From Pipra filicauda (lineage: Eukaryota; Chordata; Aves; Passeriformes; Pipridae): DNA of 64,000 nucleotides. This document shows, in pieces, positions 37,401 through 51,778 of this stretch. The position numbers and the translations under genes are program-made. The stretch lies in assembly GCF_003945595.2 (NCBI RefSeq), contig NW_024104376.1, positions 1,426,001 to 1,490,000 on the forward strand, in the 5' to 3' direction. Below the pieces are notes generated by a model, which was given only the letters and a program-made list of their open reading frames with translations, ran no database searches and was not told the DNA's origin. Each line of letters opens with the position of its first letter. The first letter of the stretch is position 1.

Positions 37401-39784
37401 ATCTGACAGAGAAACAATAAATGATGTCACCATGTGTCCCACCACTGCATTTTGGGGCCCACATCCTGAGGAGTTGCTGGGCTGGCCCTGTATAACTAAC
37501 TTCACACAGAGGAGACAGAGAAAAGACATCCCAAGAGCACTGGGTCAGGAATAGTGAAATTAGTGAGTTACTCCCAAGGACACCCACATCTCAAACGAGC
37601 CCTGAGAGAGGGTAATTAACCCCACACCAGCTCCATTCATTAATGGAGATGCAGTGCCCAGTGCAATGACAATGCCCTGAGAGAGGATGCAAAAACAAGC
37701 AGGAAATTATGTGTTTAGCCATGGTCTTCCTACAGCACAAGGATTGCTTCTGTGATTGCCAGGGCTCCAAGTTGGAGATAAGTGAGGCAGATGTGCATGT
37801 TCACAGCTTGGGTGGCAGACTGACCAATGGAAATGCCCCAACAGGAACTGCCTGACAGATATATCTTTAATGTGCTGTGGGTTTAGTCCATAAACTCTTG
37901 CTGAATTCCTGCTTTCAGGTGAGTATATTCTATCCTAACTCTTGTGTTTGCCTTTCTGTACTGAAGTTGGTTTCTTTCTAAGATGGTTTAACGTGCTTGC
38001 AGCTTCTATCCTTAGAGTAAGTCTTGGATTTCCTTGGGTACAAGTAATATGCCCATTGCAAAAGTCAAAGTGCAAACAGTTAAGGCAGAGAGCACTATTC
38101 CTCTCTCCTCTTATGGCTGGAGAGCTGAGGTCCAAAGAGACCAGCTAGCCAGTGTTACATGTGAAGTCTGTAGCAGCAGGTATAACACATTCCCCCGACC
38201 TGTATCCTCATGGCATCCTAACTAGAGCAAGGACTGCCACCCACTTGGTTTCCACTTTGCTTGCAAGGTTTTGTGCTTCTTGGGGAAAGAGATGAATCTC
38301 CTGGTTGGAGCTGTGTTGCCAGCTTGGGCTACATTATGGTGTTTTAACCAGGTGTGTATGTGCCTATGTCCACGAGAAACGGGTTTATAGTGTGTCCCAG
38401 CCTGCTTATAAGGTTCTTCGTCAAGTCATGTTGAACACACTCAGTGCAAGTTATTTAATAGCTGCTGGATTTAGATGCAATTTAGCTCAGAGGCTGTGGA
38501 GATGTTGCCCAAGAAGTTCATGAAGCTTGTGAAGGGAAGCAGATACTGTGTTTTACTCAAGTCAGTTCAGAATCCACTCCTCATCCAAAGCAGCTGCAAG
38601 CAGAGGTGGTGAAAAGGTTCTGGAGAGTGAGTGCTCCACTGACAACTTCCAGGTATCTCCCCAGGGAGCAGGGAGGCCCATATCAAGTGTCAATGGCACA
38701 TGTGAACAGCTGTAATGGGAGGAAAACACTCAAGTTATGAGGTTTGTTTTCAATTCTTTCCTCAAACTTAGCTCCATATGCTGTTACATTCTTCCAGCCC
38801 CTGCAAAGTGATTCGTGTGGCATGTTGCCTAACATTGCATGAAGTGTGCCCATATGAGGTCTCACAAGTACACAGGAAGAGCTCTGCTCTAAGGCAGAAC
38901 CCACCAAGGGCAGGCAGAACCCACATCACTGCCTGTAGTGCTCCTGCCTTTCTTCAGCTAAATATGGGATATGAGTTCCTTCATTTCCCATCCCGCAGTG
39001 CCTCAGGGCAAATTATATTTGAAGTTCCCATGTCTCCTGCAGCTTTGGTCGTGCTGTTGCATCCAGTTGAGAGAAGACACAGCAACTCTGGCAGCAAACT
39101 CTGTCCTGTTGGCTGTAGAAGTCCTGCAAACAACTGGTCTCTGACCCATGCCTGATGCTCCCACATCGATCTCTGTCTCCAAGATTTACATAGCAACATG
39201 ATGTAAACAGCATCTTCTATCCGGAAATGTAATTGCAAACTCTCAGATGATTTTGTGCCAAAAAGATATACCATAAAACTCTAGTCGTCTATTAATGAGA
39301 AGGACATCAGCAATAAAACCTCATATAAGTCTGCACGTAAACATGAGTAAGCATTATGGAGTGGGAGACAGACATGCAAACCCTGCATACAAACCCTTGA
39401 GGTGATTTTTTTTAACATTTGGAACTCTGGTGTAATAACCTTTCACATAAATACTGCAAGACTCCACTACAAAATTATTCCATCTTGAATGTCATACTCT
39501 GTATTTTTCTCAGAATACAAGTGGTTTGGGTAATTGGAGGGAATATGTGGGAATCGGTCGCTCAGTACCAGGTTCAATTGCTTTTACAGCAGCATGAGCA
39601 TATGTTGGAGGAATGTCAACTCCAGGGGAGGCAGGGAGACAGAAAGAATTTGATCTCCACTAACACCACATCCTGAAAGTGGAGGGAGTCCAGTGCAAAG
39701 TTGACTGAACTTAAACCTAAGCCAAACCATTCCCAAGCTAGTAAAAAGTATGTTTCCTGTGATGAGGCAACTGGCATTCTGGAC
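34441..39784. other. Gene-free stretch
   Basis: No exon or RNA gene recognised. 36.9-37.6 kb is GC-richer with overlapping frames on both strands but has no CpG enrichment or known domain. No repeat family recognised. Confidence 0.5.
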
Positions 39785-40140
39785 AAGGAGAGGGCAGGGG
39801 ATGTTGCACCCCTTAACTTTTGATGCAGTCTCCTATCACGTCTTTATCATCAGATTGGTGGAATGCAGGCTGGATAAGAGTACAATAAGGAGAGTGGAAA
39901 ATTGGCTGTGCCACCAGGCTGAGAGAGGTGTGACCAACAGTACAAAGTCCAGCAGTCAGGTAGGACCTGGCAACATCCCTCAGACCAGTGCTGGGACCAG
40001 TATTCCTTCTTGTCTCCCCTAACAGGTTGCATGATGGGACAGGGAGCGTTCTCTGCAAGGATGCAGTCACCAAACCAGGGATAGGGATACACTGGAGAGC
40101 AGGTTGCTGTTCAGAAGGACAAGGAGAGACTGGATTAGGG
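39785..40140 (+). mobile_element. CR1 LINE, internal ORF2 (RT domain) fragment
   Basis: A degenerate translation gives LDKSTIRRVENWLCHQAERG, then TKSSSQVGPGNIPQTSAGTS. This corresponds to the CR1 reverse-transcriptase segment in which a Trp-rich helix is followed by the 'GVPQGSVLGP' motif, here degraded to 'NIPQTSAGTS'. A later stretch around GACAGGGAGCGTTCTCTGCA matches the next part of ORF2, which should hold the catalytic Asp-Asp region but is broken. This copy retains internal rather than 3' sequence. Confidence 0.72.
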
Positions 40141-43100
40141 GCCCTTCCTCCATATTGCAGGTTCCCATGTGATCCCCAAAGATTCTGCCCAAGTGTTTAA
40201 ATGCCCCTCATCCAAAGCTTTAACCGTCTTGTGCGCCAAAGTCCTTCCCTCCCATGCACAGCATCACTGATAAGCCATCCTTCATCTCAGGCAGTGAGAG
40301 TCTAAATAACTTTGAGGGTCTCAAGCTGAGATGCTTAGCCTGAGGCCCCGTGGTTTTAACTGGCATGAGTGTTGGACCTGGGAGAGCCCTCCATGAGGCA
40401 GTTGGAAGTATTCAGCCCTGAATGAATAGTGACAGGAAAAAAAGGTGTGAAAAAACACCTGGGAAGATGGAAATCAAGAAGCTATTCTTCACCTGCAAGA
40501 ATACCTAAGCCTGACTGGGTTTTTCCTCATCTCAGAAAGTGATTTTGGGTATAGATTTTTAAGAAATGAGAGCTTCTAACCTACTTCTTCTAACAGCAGT
40601 GTCTAACATTCAGGTATTCCTGACACTCAGGAATTTGCCTTAGCTGCAACACTCAACCCCTAAATAGCCCTAAAATGGGGATGTAGCTCCATAGGGTACT
40701 TTCAGACCAGAAGTTTCCCCCACTTTTTGCATTTTCAAGGCATGTTTTGGCAAGAGGCAAAACGCTGTGTGCAAGCAGATGGAGAGCATGAGGACATTCA
40801 TTTTCAGAGGGGAAACCAAGGAGACCACTGAGGCTGCCCTGAAGACCCACTGATTGGTACCTACCTTGGGGATGGGGTTGGAGCAGAAAAATAAACTAGC
40901 TGTGAAGAACAGGGACCAGAGTCTTCATTCATTCAAGGAGCACCCTGCACATGTCAGGAGAAAGGACTAAGCCCTTCCCTAATCACAGCTAGGAACTAGC
41001 TTTGCACAAGAGCATGACGACACCTGAGCATTTCCCTCCACCTGAACAGATGTCTGCAAATCCCAGCCTTAGGCTCCCACTCCCACAGTGAATTCCCAAA
41101 TAAGAGGCCTGAGTTCATAGGACAGCAGGTCACCTAAACACAAGGCTCAAAGATACGCAGTAATGCAGCATTTGAGTCATGGCATTGAACTACAAGATTT
41201 CTTACTTGATGCATCCATTGATGCTGCAAAGGGGGACTAAGATATTCATACCCCTCCATAAGGCTCCTGAGAGAACATGGGGCTTTGAGGCCAGGGAAAG
41301 CTGCCCAAATCATCTACATATATGAGGCAGCAGGTCCTGCTAAGGGAATGGAGTAGTTTTAAGTGCAGAATCAAGATTAGGAGGAAGGAAAGTCTTCCCC
41401 TTTGCCCTCTCCAAAATAGAGCATTCTTTTATTTTCTTTTTTTTTTTCAGTGATGAATTCTCAAAGAAACTACTTGTTTAAGGCAACAAGCTGAGGCATT
41501 TAATTACAGTGATGCCATTCATAAAATGACAGTTAAGCATCTGTTGACTTTTATAGTATAATCTTTATTCTATACCAAGAAAAAAAAATCTCTGGGCTAA
41601 TCTGAGTGAAGGTCCCTGACCCCATGCCCCAGTAAGAGCAAATCCCTCTCTCCAGTAACTCAGATTTGTCCTCTCTGTACCACATACAATTTGCATGATC
41701 ATCCACAGCTTTGAGATGGGTAAGTCAAACACCATAGAAACCTTCATTGCACATTGCTTGGTTTTGCTCACATCTGGTGATTTAGGCCATATTCTAATGA
41801 CAGCCTAGTCCAAAGTTTTTCAAACTATCTGTACTATTGGACATTCAAGTGGGCTTTGCTCAATCCCACCCATTGCTTCCACTGCCATGGGCTTCCCCAT
41901 CTCATCTTTTCTCAGCCTTCCAGTGGGAAATGGCTAAAAGTGATGTGGTTCTGCAGATTAGTTGGATCCCTTACCATGACCTTAGAGAGAAATCCAGGTG
42001 CAGCTTAGGAACATTAAATGGGTGCCAAGACCAAATCATACTGAAAACCACAGCTCTCAAATGTCACCACATTTTCACCATGCAATTCTGCCCTTGTTGA
42101 ATACTTTCAGAAAGAAGTTCTGAGAGAATAATCATTGCAAAAGTCACCCAACATACTGCACTGTGAGACTGCATTGATAACGTTTCGTTAATGAAGCATC
42201 AAAACCTGCCGAAATCAGTCGCTTCACCGTGCAGGTAGGACAAGTTGCAAACCAAGTAGAGAACCAGCGGAAACCTCGCCAGATAACCCCCATAGCCCTG
42301 TCCACCACTAACAAGCTCTGCCTTAGTAACCGCCTAACAGATGTTCACAATCCCTCCCTCCTCCAGATAGGTAGTATGTATGTAACTCCTGGCCCAGGGC
42401 AGGATGGCACAGCACTTTCAGAAGCAGCAGTGGCAGTCCAAGATGGCACACACCCCATCCCCTCTTGTCTCACTTTACAGCAAGTCTTCACTTTACAGCC
42501 AAGATATTCAGGTAGCAAGAGAGGATAAGTGACTTACCAAAAAATTGTGGGGTAGGGTTATTACTTTTGGAGACCAGTTCTCCGAGGTCCTGTCCCAACA
42601 CTATTTTAACTGTCAAGCTGCAAAAGAAGCTAAAGAGCCACTAATCTTCACCAGCTCCATCCCTACAACCCCATCACTCTGACATACCTGTAAAAAGAGC
42701 ATTGTCCTTTAAAAGGCAGTTTTTGCTTGACCAACTAAAAATACCTATCTGTGAGGTGCATCTTCATTTATTTTAAATGCTTTTCGGAGAGATGTGCTCA
42801 AGCTATAGTGTGATTTGAAAGCTTTTAGAGGTGCAAACAAAAAAAATCTGCTCCTCAAAATCAAGCAGCAAAAGCCAACTGGGTTGGCCACTGCTCCCTC
42901 AGACTGTGCACAGCTCACAGGGGTCAGAATTTCACTGTCAGCAGCAGAACGGCTTAGTGAGCACACACTCTGGGAAACATGCACTGAAAAGACCAAGTCA
43001 AACTTTAGCTATTTTGGAACTGTTAATGTGAAAAATAGTACTGTATTATAGGCAATATCCAAGGAGACTTCCTCACACACATTCATCACTTGGAGCAGCT

Positions 43101-46100
43101 ACAAGGAGGTTATGCAAACTTTCCATCCTCACATTAATTGTAGGAGCACCTTGGAGTCCCTGCAAGAAAAAGCCAGACTGCAGTAGGCACTTTGCATGCA
43201 TACAACAAAGGAGACAGTCTGTTCTCTTGGAGTTTACAATGAAGGAGATAACAGAAATAAATAGATGAGCTTTGAAAGAGCAAGCAGCATAGAAAGCATC
43301 TAGCAAAATTATAACACTTTGAGTAAGCTGTGAATGCATGGAAATTGCTTTCTAATTGACATTTTTCTGAAACCCAGACTGCACTGCCTGCCTTCAAGTG
43401 GACAGAGGAGTATCACAAAAACCTTCAGTACATTCAGCACAAGCTTGACAGCTACCAATTAACCCATCCATTAACTGAAGAGTTGAGGGAAGAAAAAGGG
43501 GCCAGAGTATCATGACCCTCAGTGTTATTATGCTGATTAAAGGCTCTGTAAATTATGGCTGCATCACCTGTAACAGTCTTCTTGCCTACTGTTTCAAGTT
43601 TCTTTGCTGTTTTTCAGTTCTAAGAGAAAAATCTTCTGATGATATTAGAATTCTAAAAAATAAATCTTCCTTCTTCAGTAGGCATAGAAGACTCTTCAGC
43701 TGATACATAACATCAAAACAAAGCAGGTTTTTGGGGAACAGACATTTGCTTTTATGCCATTTGCTCTACTGAAATAAGGTTGAGGCTTGTATTTGCCATC
43801 CAAGATCAATGAGAACTCTCTGATGGGTCTCACTCCACACAGCTTTATAAAGCAATGATGTCTTCAGTCTTAGTTTTGAAAAATCTGTATTGCTGAGTCT
43901 TGCATTCACTTTATCATGCTGATTTCCAGATTACATGCAAAGCCTTGCATGTAAGTTCCCCAGCTCATGAAGAGAAGTTATAAAGACTGCACTTGCACTT
44001 TGAGCAGGAGACAGTATCTTAAATAAAGAAAGGAAAAAAGGTGAGGGAGGAATTTACATTCCTCCATTTTATTTTTAACTACAGAAAACAAAGGAAGAGA
44101 AGAAACCTGAAAGGACAAGGATCAATTTCAGAAGGAAAGGATATGTCTCAGAGAAGTAGTGGAAGTACTCAGAACAGCACAAGGGAGTGAGAAGGAAGCA
44201 TGCAGCACAGAGGATTGGGGTACATCTCCTTGGACAAATGACCATCCCACAATAGGCCTGCAAGGTGCCCCACAGTGCACCCTAGAGCATGTGCTGGGTG
44301 TTTCCCATGGGTACCAGCTGGGTTTCCCAAGATTCGGATCCAAGAGCATGCCAGCAGCAGGGAGGCCAGAATCAGCACACTTATTACCAACACTCGCTCT
44401 TTTCCTGTAAGTATATCCAGACATTCCAGAGAAGAGATGAGAGCCTCTCACCACTGCAAGTTCCACAAGACGAATGTAACATGCTCGAGAACTGCTCATC
44501 AAGGTGGTGGATGCAACCAGCTTGGTTCACTGGGAAAAGTCCATAAAACACAGGAGAGTAAAGTTACGTTAAGAGCTTATGGATTAGCATCCATGATGTC
44601 ATTTCTAGAAGTGCTACACACTTACCACTTACCACCACTCCCAGATTTCAAAGTGAAGTGACAGCTCTAAGTGCTTTCAAAAAAAACACAGTATAGGATT
44701 TTAATATACTTTTCCTGATTCAGAGCATATGAGGATGTCTCATCATTACATGGATGGGGAAGCAATTGCAACTTTTTCAATGTTTTGGCAGAAAAACAAA
44801 ACCTAGATTAAAAGATATAAATCAAGATTTTATTAGACAATCTTCAGCATGAAAACCCCCCAAACTGTATCATTTTAGAGAAGTTGGTCATCAGGAAAGG
44901 ACATTGTTTTCTTTTTTTAAGCACGTTAAAAATGGATGAGCACACAGCCCTCCAGCAGCTCCCAGCCTGCCCACCCTCAGAGGTTCAGTTGGAAAACTGT
45001 GCTTGGAAAACATCTACAAAAATGTTGGCAACTGTATATCATCTTTTCCCCAAAAGACCTAATGGGCTTTTATTATCCAAATAGATCAGATGGCTTGGAA
45101 AATCCACATCTGTACTGAGCTGCTGAATGGGAAATGAGATCAAAATGTGAAACTAAGAACTTCTGATACTTTTTTCGTGACATTAAAACCAGAGAGAAGA
45201 GAAGGAGGTTTAGCTTCTCCATTCCCCCCTCATTCCCTCACCTCCTGAAGCTCCAGCAGAAGGAGGCTGTCAGTGACAGAACAAGCTCCCCATAGGGCCA
45301 GTGAGCCCTTTCCCAGCTGAATACATGGGAAAGAAATGAAGAGCTTTGGTTTCCAGAGTCCAGCCCTTGTGATGGTCTCAGTACCAGCATTATACTCAAA
45401 GAGACAAATCAATCCTTACAATCCAGAGAGAGAAAGAAAAATATGAACAAAGAACATTCCACTGGTATTTTTTTAAACCAGAGACAATTCTTTTAACATA
45501 AGGCCTGTTTTCATCAATTTAAATTCATTTTTTAAATACAACTTCAGGGCTTATTAGAAGGAATGTTAAGATTAAACTCAGCACACAAGTTTCTCCGCTC
45601 ATAGTCTTTTCCCTTCTGGATGATACAAAAAAAAACCTGCACACTTCCTTTTTTGCTCTGGCAGTGACTGCTGTTGTTATTATTTTCCTCCCTCTCAGCT
45701 GATGCTGCCAGTTGAGCATGGAAAGACACACGAATGGAGAAAATCAACAGGAGAAAAGGCTTTTGGAGTGAAAGTCACCTTATATCACTTAAAGTTGCTA
45801 GGATTAGCTCATTTGAACTCCTATGGATTTGGGAGGTGTGGTGTTTGCAGATAAATCCACCTTTTCTTCAGTGATATGGTTCGTTCACTATAATAAAGTT
45901 TTCACCAGGATGAATTTGAGTTTAGTTTTAAGCTTCCTAGTTCCTCTTGTTGTATGCTAGCACAGAGTGCTCTGTGCAAACCTGAATGTCTCCTTAGCAG
46001 TCAAGAAGGCAGGTACTAACTCAAGCTGAATCCTCAAAATATAACCAGAGAGACCATTTCTGGGATACATAAAAAATTAGACACATGCAGCCCAGAGCAA

Positions 46101-49100
46101 TAAAAAATAATGTGAAGTGGGAGGTGTTTTTCTGTGCAAACAACTGACTATTGAGATGGAAAAGCCTCATTAAAGAAACATAAAACTTAGAACTAATTGG
46201 ATCCGCATAATTATTCAGATCTGCAAAAGTCAAGACAGTCCTGAGATAAGCTTTCTGTATAGTTCTCTTCTGATGTGGAACTGTGATAAAGCACTTGGAG
46301 TGAATAATCACCTTATTCCCAGAGCCAGATAACAGGCCATACACAAATATTTATCTTCATCCAGTTATCAGCAGCAAAGCCAATACTGAATTCCTCATTC
46401 CCCTCTCCTGTAGTCTGGGTCTTTTAGGGAATGGGCAGGCTTGTAGCCCGGATATAGAAATAGCACAAATGTCACACTTGTGCCTCATCCCAATGCTGGG
46501 GGTCTTTGTCAAAGAGGGAACATCTTGTAGGTGCAAAACTTGCAAAACCAAGGCAGACACAACTGAACCACGTTATGGAGACAGTGGACAACATTTAATC
46601 GGCTGGACTTGAACCTCTATCTGGGTCAAGCTACATAAGACTCCCATGCCTTATTCATCCCCTTAGGGATCTAAAGTTGTGTCAGCCTACAGTCTGTACT
46701 CCCATGCTTTACACCGAAAATTACCTCAGTGTTCTCTTTTCATGACTCTTTTTATGTCGGTTCAGAGTATAACCAGTGCATAGGGCTAGTGCCCTAGAGT
46801 GCATAGAGCTAATCTGAAAATTAGCTCCTCTCCCACTGGAGTCAATAAGACATTAGCCATTTTGATTCACGGGGACCAGGATTTCAGGCAAAGTGCTTAG
46901 GAAAGCAGGAAGTAAGTTGGAAGAGAGGAAAAAGTGCCATCTAGACAGCCCAGGCACTACCTGTCTACTGGCAATAAAGGAAAGCAATATCTCCTGTGTT
47001 GTATCTACAGCTGAAACTGCTAAGGTCTGTGGGTAGAAACTGTGCTGTCCTCCATCTCATGAAACCTCAAGGTTTCCCCCTTTCTCCCACAGCCTACACA
47101 GATCTGCAGATTTCACATGGCGAGAAAAGTCCATGATACACTTTGATGATGTGATCACCAGATAGACCGCATTTGCAGTGGTCCTCAGATGAAAACATCA
47201 CTAGACTTTCTAGTAGGACTCAGGGCAGCTGTAGTTGAAGTGGTGACACTCTTTACACCCATCCACATGCGTTTCCAGTACCCAGCACACTCAGATCCAC
47301 TTTCCCCAAAACTCCAAAGTGAGAACCTACTACCAGTGTGTAAGTCAGAACCAGGCAAGAGCACTGCCAGAGGCCCTCCTCAAACCTCTCACACATCTAC
47401 ACTCCTTTCTTCTAACCACGGTACATGTCACTAGTTAAGTCAACAGGGAATTCCCTCCTAACCATCCTGTTGTTTCTTACCTTCAGCATCTGCTCCATCA
47501 TCTTCTCCAGTTAACTTCTCTCCAGCAATTAATTCACAAAAACCCACTTTGGCACAAGCTTCAATGTTTTAATTGTCCAAAATTCAGATGAGATTTCAGG
47601 AGTACCTTCTCAGCCAGCAAGATCCACTGCTGTGCTCTCGGCATTTTCCCTGTCCATATGGTGTCAGATGAAGGAATCCAAGAGTCTTACCACTGCCTGT
47701 ATTTCTTATCAGCTCATTCGCTTTTTTTTTTCTGTAGGCTGAATTTTTAATCATGGTTTTCTACCTCAAGCACAGTCTCACATTCATGTGGTCACACAGT
47801 TTTCGAATGATGGTGAACCCATGCATGGCCAGCTTGGTGCCCAGGCAGTGAGACGTTGTAGCCATCCACAACCTGCTGAGTCAGCATTGCTGCATCCCAA
47901 ATAAGCCCCTCTCTGAAATCAATTCTGATTTCAGCTGGGACCTCTGGGCCTTCTCATAAGACAAATATTTCTCCACGTAAGATCTGCTTGGACCACAGAT
48001 GAAGGTGGACTCGCTGCATTAGGTATTTGTTTTCCACTGCAACCAAGTTGTTTTTAAATCTCTTACAGTTTTTGCAAGAGCATTAGTTTTACCATCAGCT
48101 TCAAGGGGAATTTCTATGCCAGAGTAGCAGATGAGGCAGTCCACCACACTTTCCTCCACCTTTTATTTTTAATCTTACAGTACACACAAATATTAACATA
48201 TCATCCTGATAAAGCTTTGTTTACTGGCGCAGCGCCAGCCCCTATGCAGTGCCTCCTGCTTGGCAGCCTAATCTCCCAAAGTTCAAGGGATGCAGTCCAA
48301 ATCTCTTAGCAACATTAAATCTCATTCAATTCACTTCGTTGGGGGACAAAATTATTTTGTTACTGCTGTTTGCCAGTCTGCCATATACAATATGCCATCC
48401 AGCAGTCAGGCCATTCAGCCTTTAGATATAGCAAGGAGGCACAGCACAATCCAGAACAGAAGCTCTGGTTAGACTGGGCGTCCTGAGCTGCAATGCAACC
48501 CTTTAGCCAAAAACTCCATCAAGTCCTCAGAAAGGTCCACAGTGGCAACAGGTCCAAGCCACTGCTTGTGTTTTAATGGCTTCTGTTGATGGCCCCTGTG
48601 GTCTGCACCTAGCAGAGACACCTGTTCCAAGGCATCATTGCTCTCCCTTTGGATTCATATGCCATCCCTGGCTCAAGAGATGCTGGTGCAGCAACCACCA
48701 AAGAGATGACCAACACAGCCTGGCCCTAGACTGGAGCTGGTCAAGTCCCCTGCCCACACTAAGTGTATGAATATACATCTCCACGTGGCACTGCTCTATG
48801 AATAAAAGGCTGTTATTGCCTCCAAGGGGTGCTCTTTTGTACCTGTAAGAAAGCAGGGAAGTGTATGAGGATATCTTCCAGGTCCGCAGAGAAGAAAAGG
48901 AAACTACTACTGAACTCAACTAGAAAATGCTGGGTGCTGTACCCTCCGGGAAGTAGTGGGTTAACATCAGAAGCCTCTTCTATGTGTCATTTTACACAGT
49001 ATTTATGTTTAATTGCAACACGTGAATCTTTAATTACAAGTCTAAGACATTAAAGGGAAATTAGTTTAGTCCAAATTCATTTTCTTTCCAGAACTGGTCA

Positions 49101-51721
49101 AAAACAACCAAAGAAGCAGTAATTTGTTTCCACCACACAGCAGGTGGCATTATATCCTTCATTAAATCATAGAGATATGACTAATATTAATCTTCATTTG
49201 TATCACTATGCATCAAATTTGGTATCCATCACACCAGCCTTAGCATACTAATTATTTTTAAATGTATTTCATTAATGTGTTAAGACATAAGTAAGAGCAG
49301 TGAACAGGATCCAGGTAGGAATCAACCCCTCTCCCACCTCCCCTCCAGACAGTAGATCCCAGCACTTCTCTGAAAGGTCTGCACCACTATTAGAGCCTAA
49401 TGAAAACATACAGAAAATCTACGCTTATTTTTCATTCTGTTGTTGACTTCCAAAAACCATTGCAAATAAATTCAATGTGTTGGGGAAGAGGGTACTCTTA
49501 TCTTCATATTTTTTAATATTGAAAGGAGTCATTCTGAAACCAGATGGTAATTTTACTGTTCATAGGCAGCAAAATGAATACTTTTATCAGTTACCCTCTT
49601 AGTGTGTCCCCTCTTTGCCTTTTCCAATCTTCACCCTGTATTGCCACCCATTTATTGTAAAATAAACTCCCATCCTGTCTGCTCAGTCCTGGATGAAACA
49701 CAGTTGCTGGAAGCATGACACTAAATTTAATTTGTGTCTTGTAATGTAAATGTACCCAGAGGTTGAAGCAACAAGCACATGTTTTTTATAAATCAAGTCT
49801 TACATACAGCATCTTTTTTTCCCGGACACTCTGAAAGTGCAGGAAAATCAGTATTTTAAAGGGAGCATATAAGTTGAGTTTGACCATCTCTGTTGAAAAA
49901 TGTCACTATAAATTTGTCAGTGAACTAGGGTGATATTTGAGGTGGCTACTGTGACAAAATATTTTGCAATGAGAAAGCTGCCTTTCTGGGATTTTCAAGA
50001 TCAGGGAAAAAAAGCATTTCCCTTTAGCTGTAGCAAATACACATCACCTAACCTGTAATTTACCATGTTATCCAGCAGCTAGCTTTGCAAATCCAGCTTT
50101 CCAAAACTTAGAGAAGCTATTACCAGCATGGCCTTGCAGCAAAACAAAATCCCAGAGTTACCCTGGCACGCAGGGAAAATCTATGTGCTGAGGATCTAAG
50201 GGCACGTCTCTTACTAAGAGGATGATACAAACTCTTGGTTGAGCCCTGGTAGGATAAAGATCCAATTTGTTTCTGTGAGCACTGTGATACTGCTTTTATA
50301 TTTCTGACGGTGCTATAGATGTACTTTTCTGTGAAAGCAGGAAAATTCCTACTGCCACTGCTGAGATCCAGGTAGGTCTTATAAATATTTACACAATACA
50401 TAGTAAGCCCAACTGAGCCTTCCTCCTGGTGTCAGCAATGGGGTGAACAATGTGCAGCACAGCTAAGCCAGTGGCTTTAGACTCCAGGGATCTGACTGTG
50501 CCATGGGTCCCTCGTGTGGGGTTGGCAAAAGTCGCAAGAGCCCCCATGCTGGTATTGATTTTTATGATTGCTTGGCCACAGCCAAAGCCACTGGAAACCT
50601 TGTCTCCAGTTTCCCCAAGCCCTGTGTTCCAGCAATAAATTGGGGTAACCACAGGGGCTGATAATATGAGTGTGCTGTAAAGCTTATGAAGTTAATATTT
50701 TAAGTACCTTGAGACCCTGGTATAGACAGAGCTACAGAAGGATTGTCATTTTTGAGCCTGCACAGCCAAAGATCAGCAAACTGATAATATTCACTTTCAG
50801 AAAAGAGATTTTTATCTTCTCACATTAAACCTGCCCAGGGTAAACATGTTTCTGTCCTCCTGCTGGTAAAATATGTTGCCATAACTGTTTAGTGTAACAT
50901 TTGACCTGTTTCTCTTGGATCTTCCTAGATTACGGTCAAGCCATTTGCACTTCAATAGTTCAGGGGCTGCACTGCATTTTCTGGGGCTGGAAAGTAGCTC
51001 AGCTGTAAAAACTTGCTGGAGGCTGTAAAATGGCATAAAGAGGCTAAGCCAGGGAGTATTTTTAAAGACAGTTTTGGAGGGAGAAAATCATTATACTTGA
51101 TTCCTTCCCCTTCTGCCCCTCTTTTGGTTGTGAGCCTAAAAATTATGAAGGTCTTCAAGGTTATCTCTCCAAAATGGCTTAGAAACAAAGCTACAGCAAC
51201 CATTTGCCAGCTCTCTGACTCAACAGGTAAAGTAGAGAGTCATCAGTGCAAAATTAAATTGTCTGATCAGTATAACACACTGGTGCTATATTGACTCTAT
51301 ATGTTCAAAAAGGTACAGGGAGGAGTAGATATGTGAGGCCTGTAAGCCTAATGCACCAGCTCTGCCAAAAGGGACAGGGAAACTAAGGGCTGTGTGCACC
51401 TCTATCACCATACAGACCTTGGCATAGCAGACTCACCATGGTCCCCTAGATTGTACCATCCTACAGAACTGGTCACAAAGTCTTAATACCTCAAAGTCTA
51501 ATACTATGAAAGTCTAATATTTCTCTGCACAGCGTGCCACTTGGAAGTGCATTGTTTTTCCCAGATTCTCTCCTCCCCTTCCCAAAACACCTCTCAGCTT
51601 TGTTAATATAATAAATAAATATACTATTTAATAGCCATGCATTGTTTAAATCCTCATAAACAGCACCATGTCTATTCAGCAACAAATAAAATAGACAAAT
51701 TAGGCTGCCTGTAACAAATGT
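40141..51721. other. Gene-free stretch
   Basis: More than 11 kb with no convincing exon. Frames of 60-130 codons at 44.1-44.7 kb overlap in all phases and have no conserved motif. The minus strand at 47.74-48.16 kb has an odd protein-like but frame-broken character (see findings). AT-rich segments at 49.1-49.9 kb have no recognised repeat. Confidence 0.45.
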
Positions 51722-51778
51722 GGTTAGAGCCTTCCCAAATCTTCGTTCGCGAAGCCCAGCCATGATGATGATGATAAC
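51722..51778 (+). mobile_element. 3' UTR end of the same non-LTR retrotransposon
   Basis: This plus-strand segment, GGTTAGAGCCTTCCCAAATC then CTTCGTTCGCGAAG then CCCAGCCATGATGATGATGA, matches the minus-strand 3' UTR at 2545-2612. It ends in ATG/GAT repeats as that copy does. Upstream of 51722 no further similarity is evident, so it is a very short 5'-truncated insertion or remnant. Confidence 0.7.
51741..51754 (+). other. 3' UTR hairpin with TTCG loop (second copy)
   Basis: CTTCG-TTCG-CGAAG forms a 5-bp stem with a TTCG tetraloop. Relative to the copy at 2574-2587, one T-A pair is replaced by C-G on both arms. Confidence 0.6.

Noticed and set aside
41430..41455. Pyrimidine tract ending in CAG that resembles a splice acceptor
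   Set aside because: The sequence after it has no coding character or following donor. Oligo-T runs are common here.
50389..50652. Minus-strand frame of 87 codons with protein-like composition
   Set aside because: No domain or splice context was recognised, and no frame continues it. Too weak to list as a gene.
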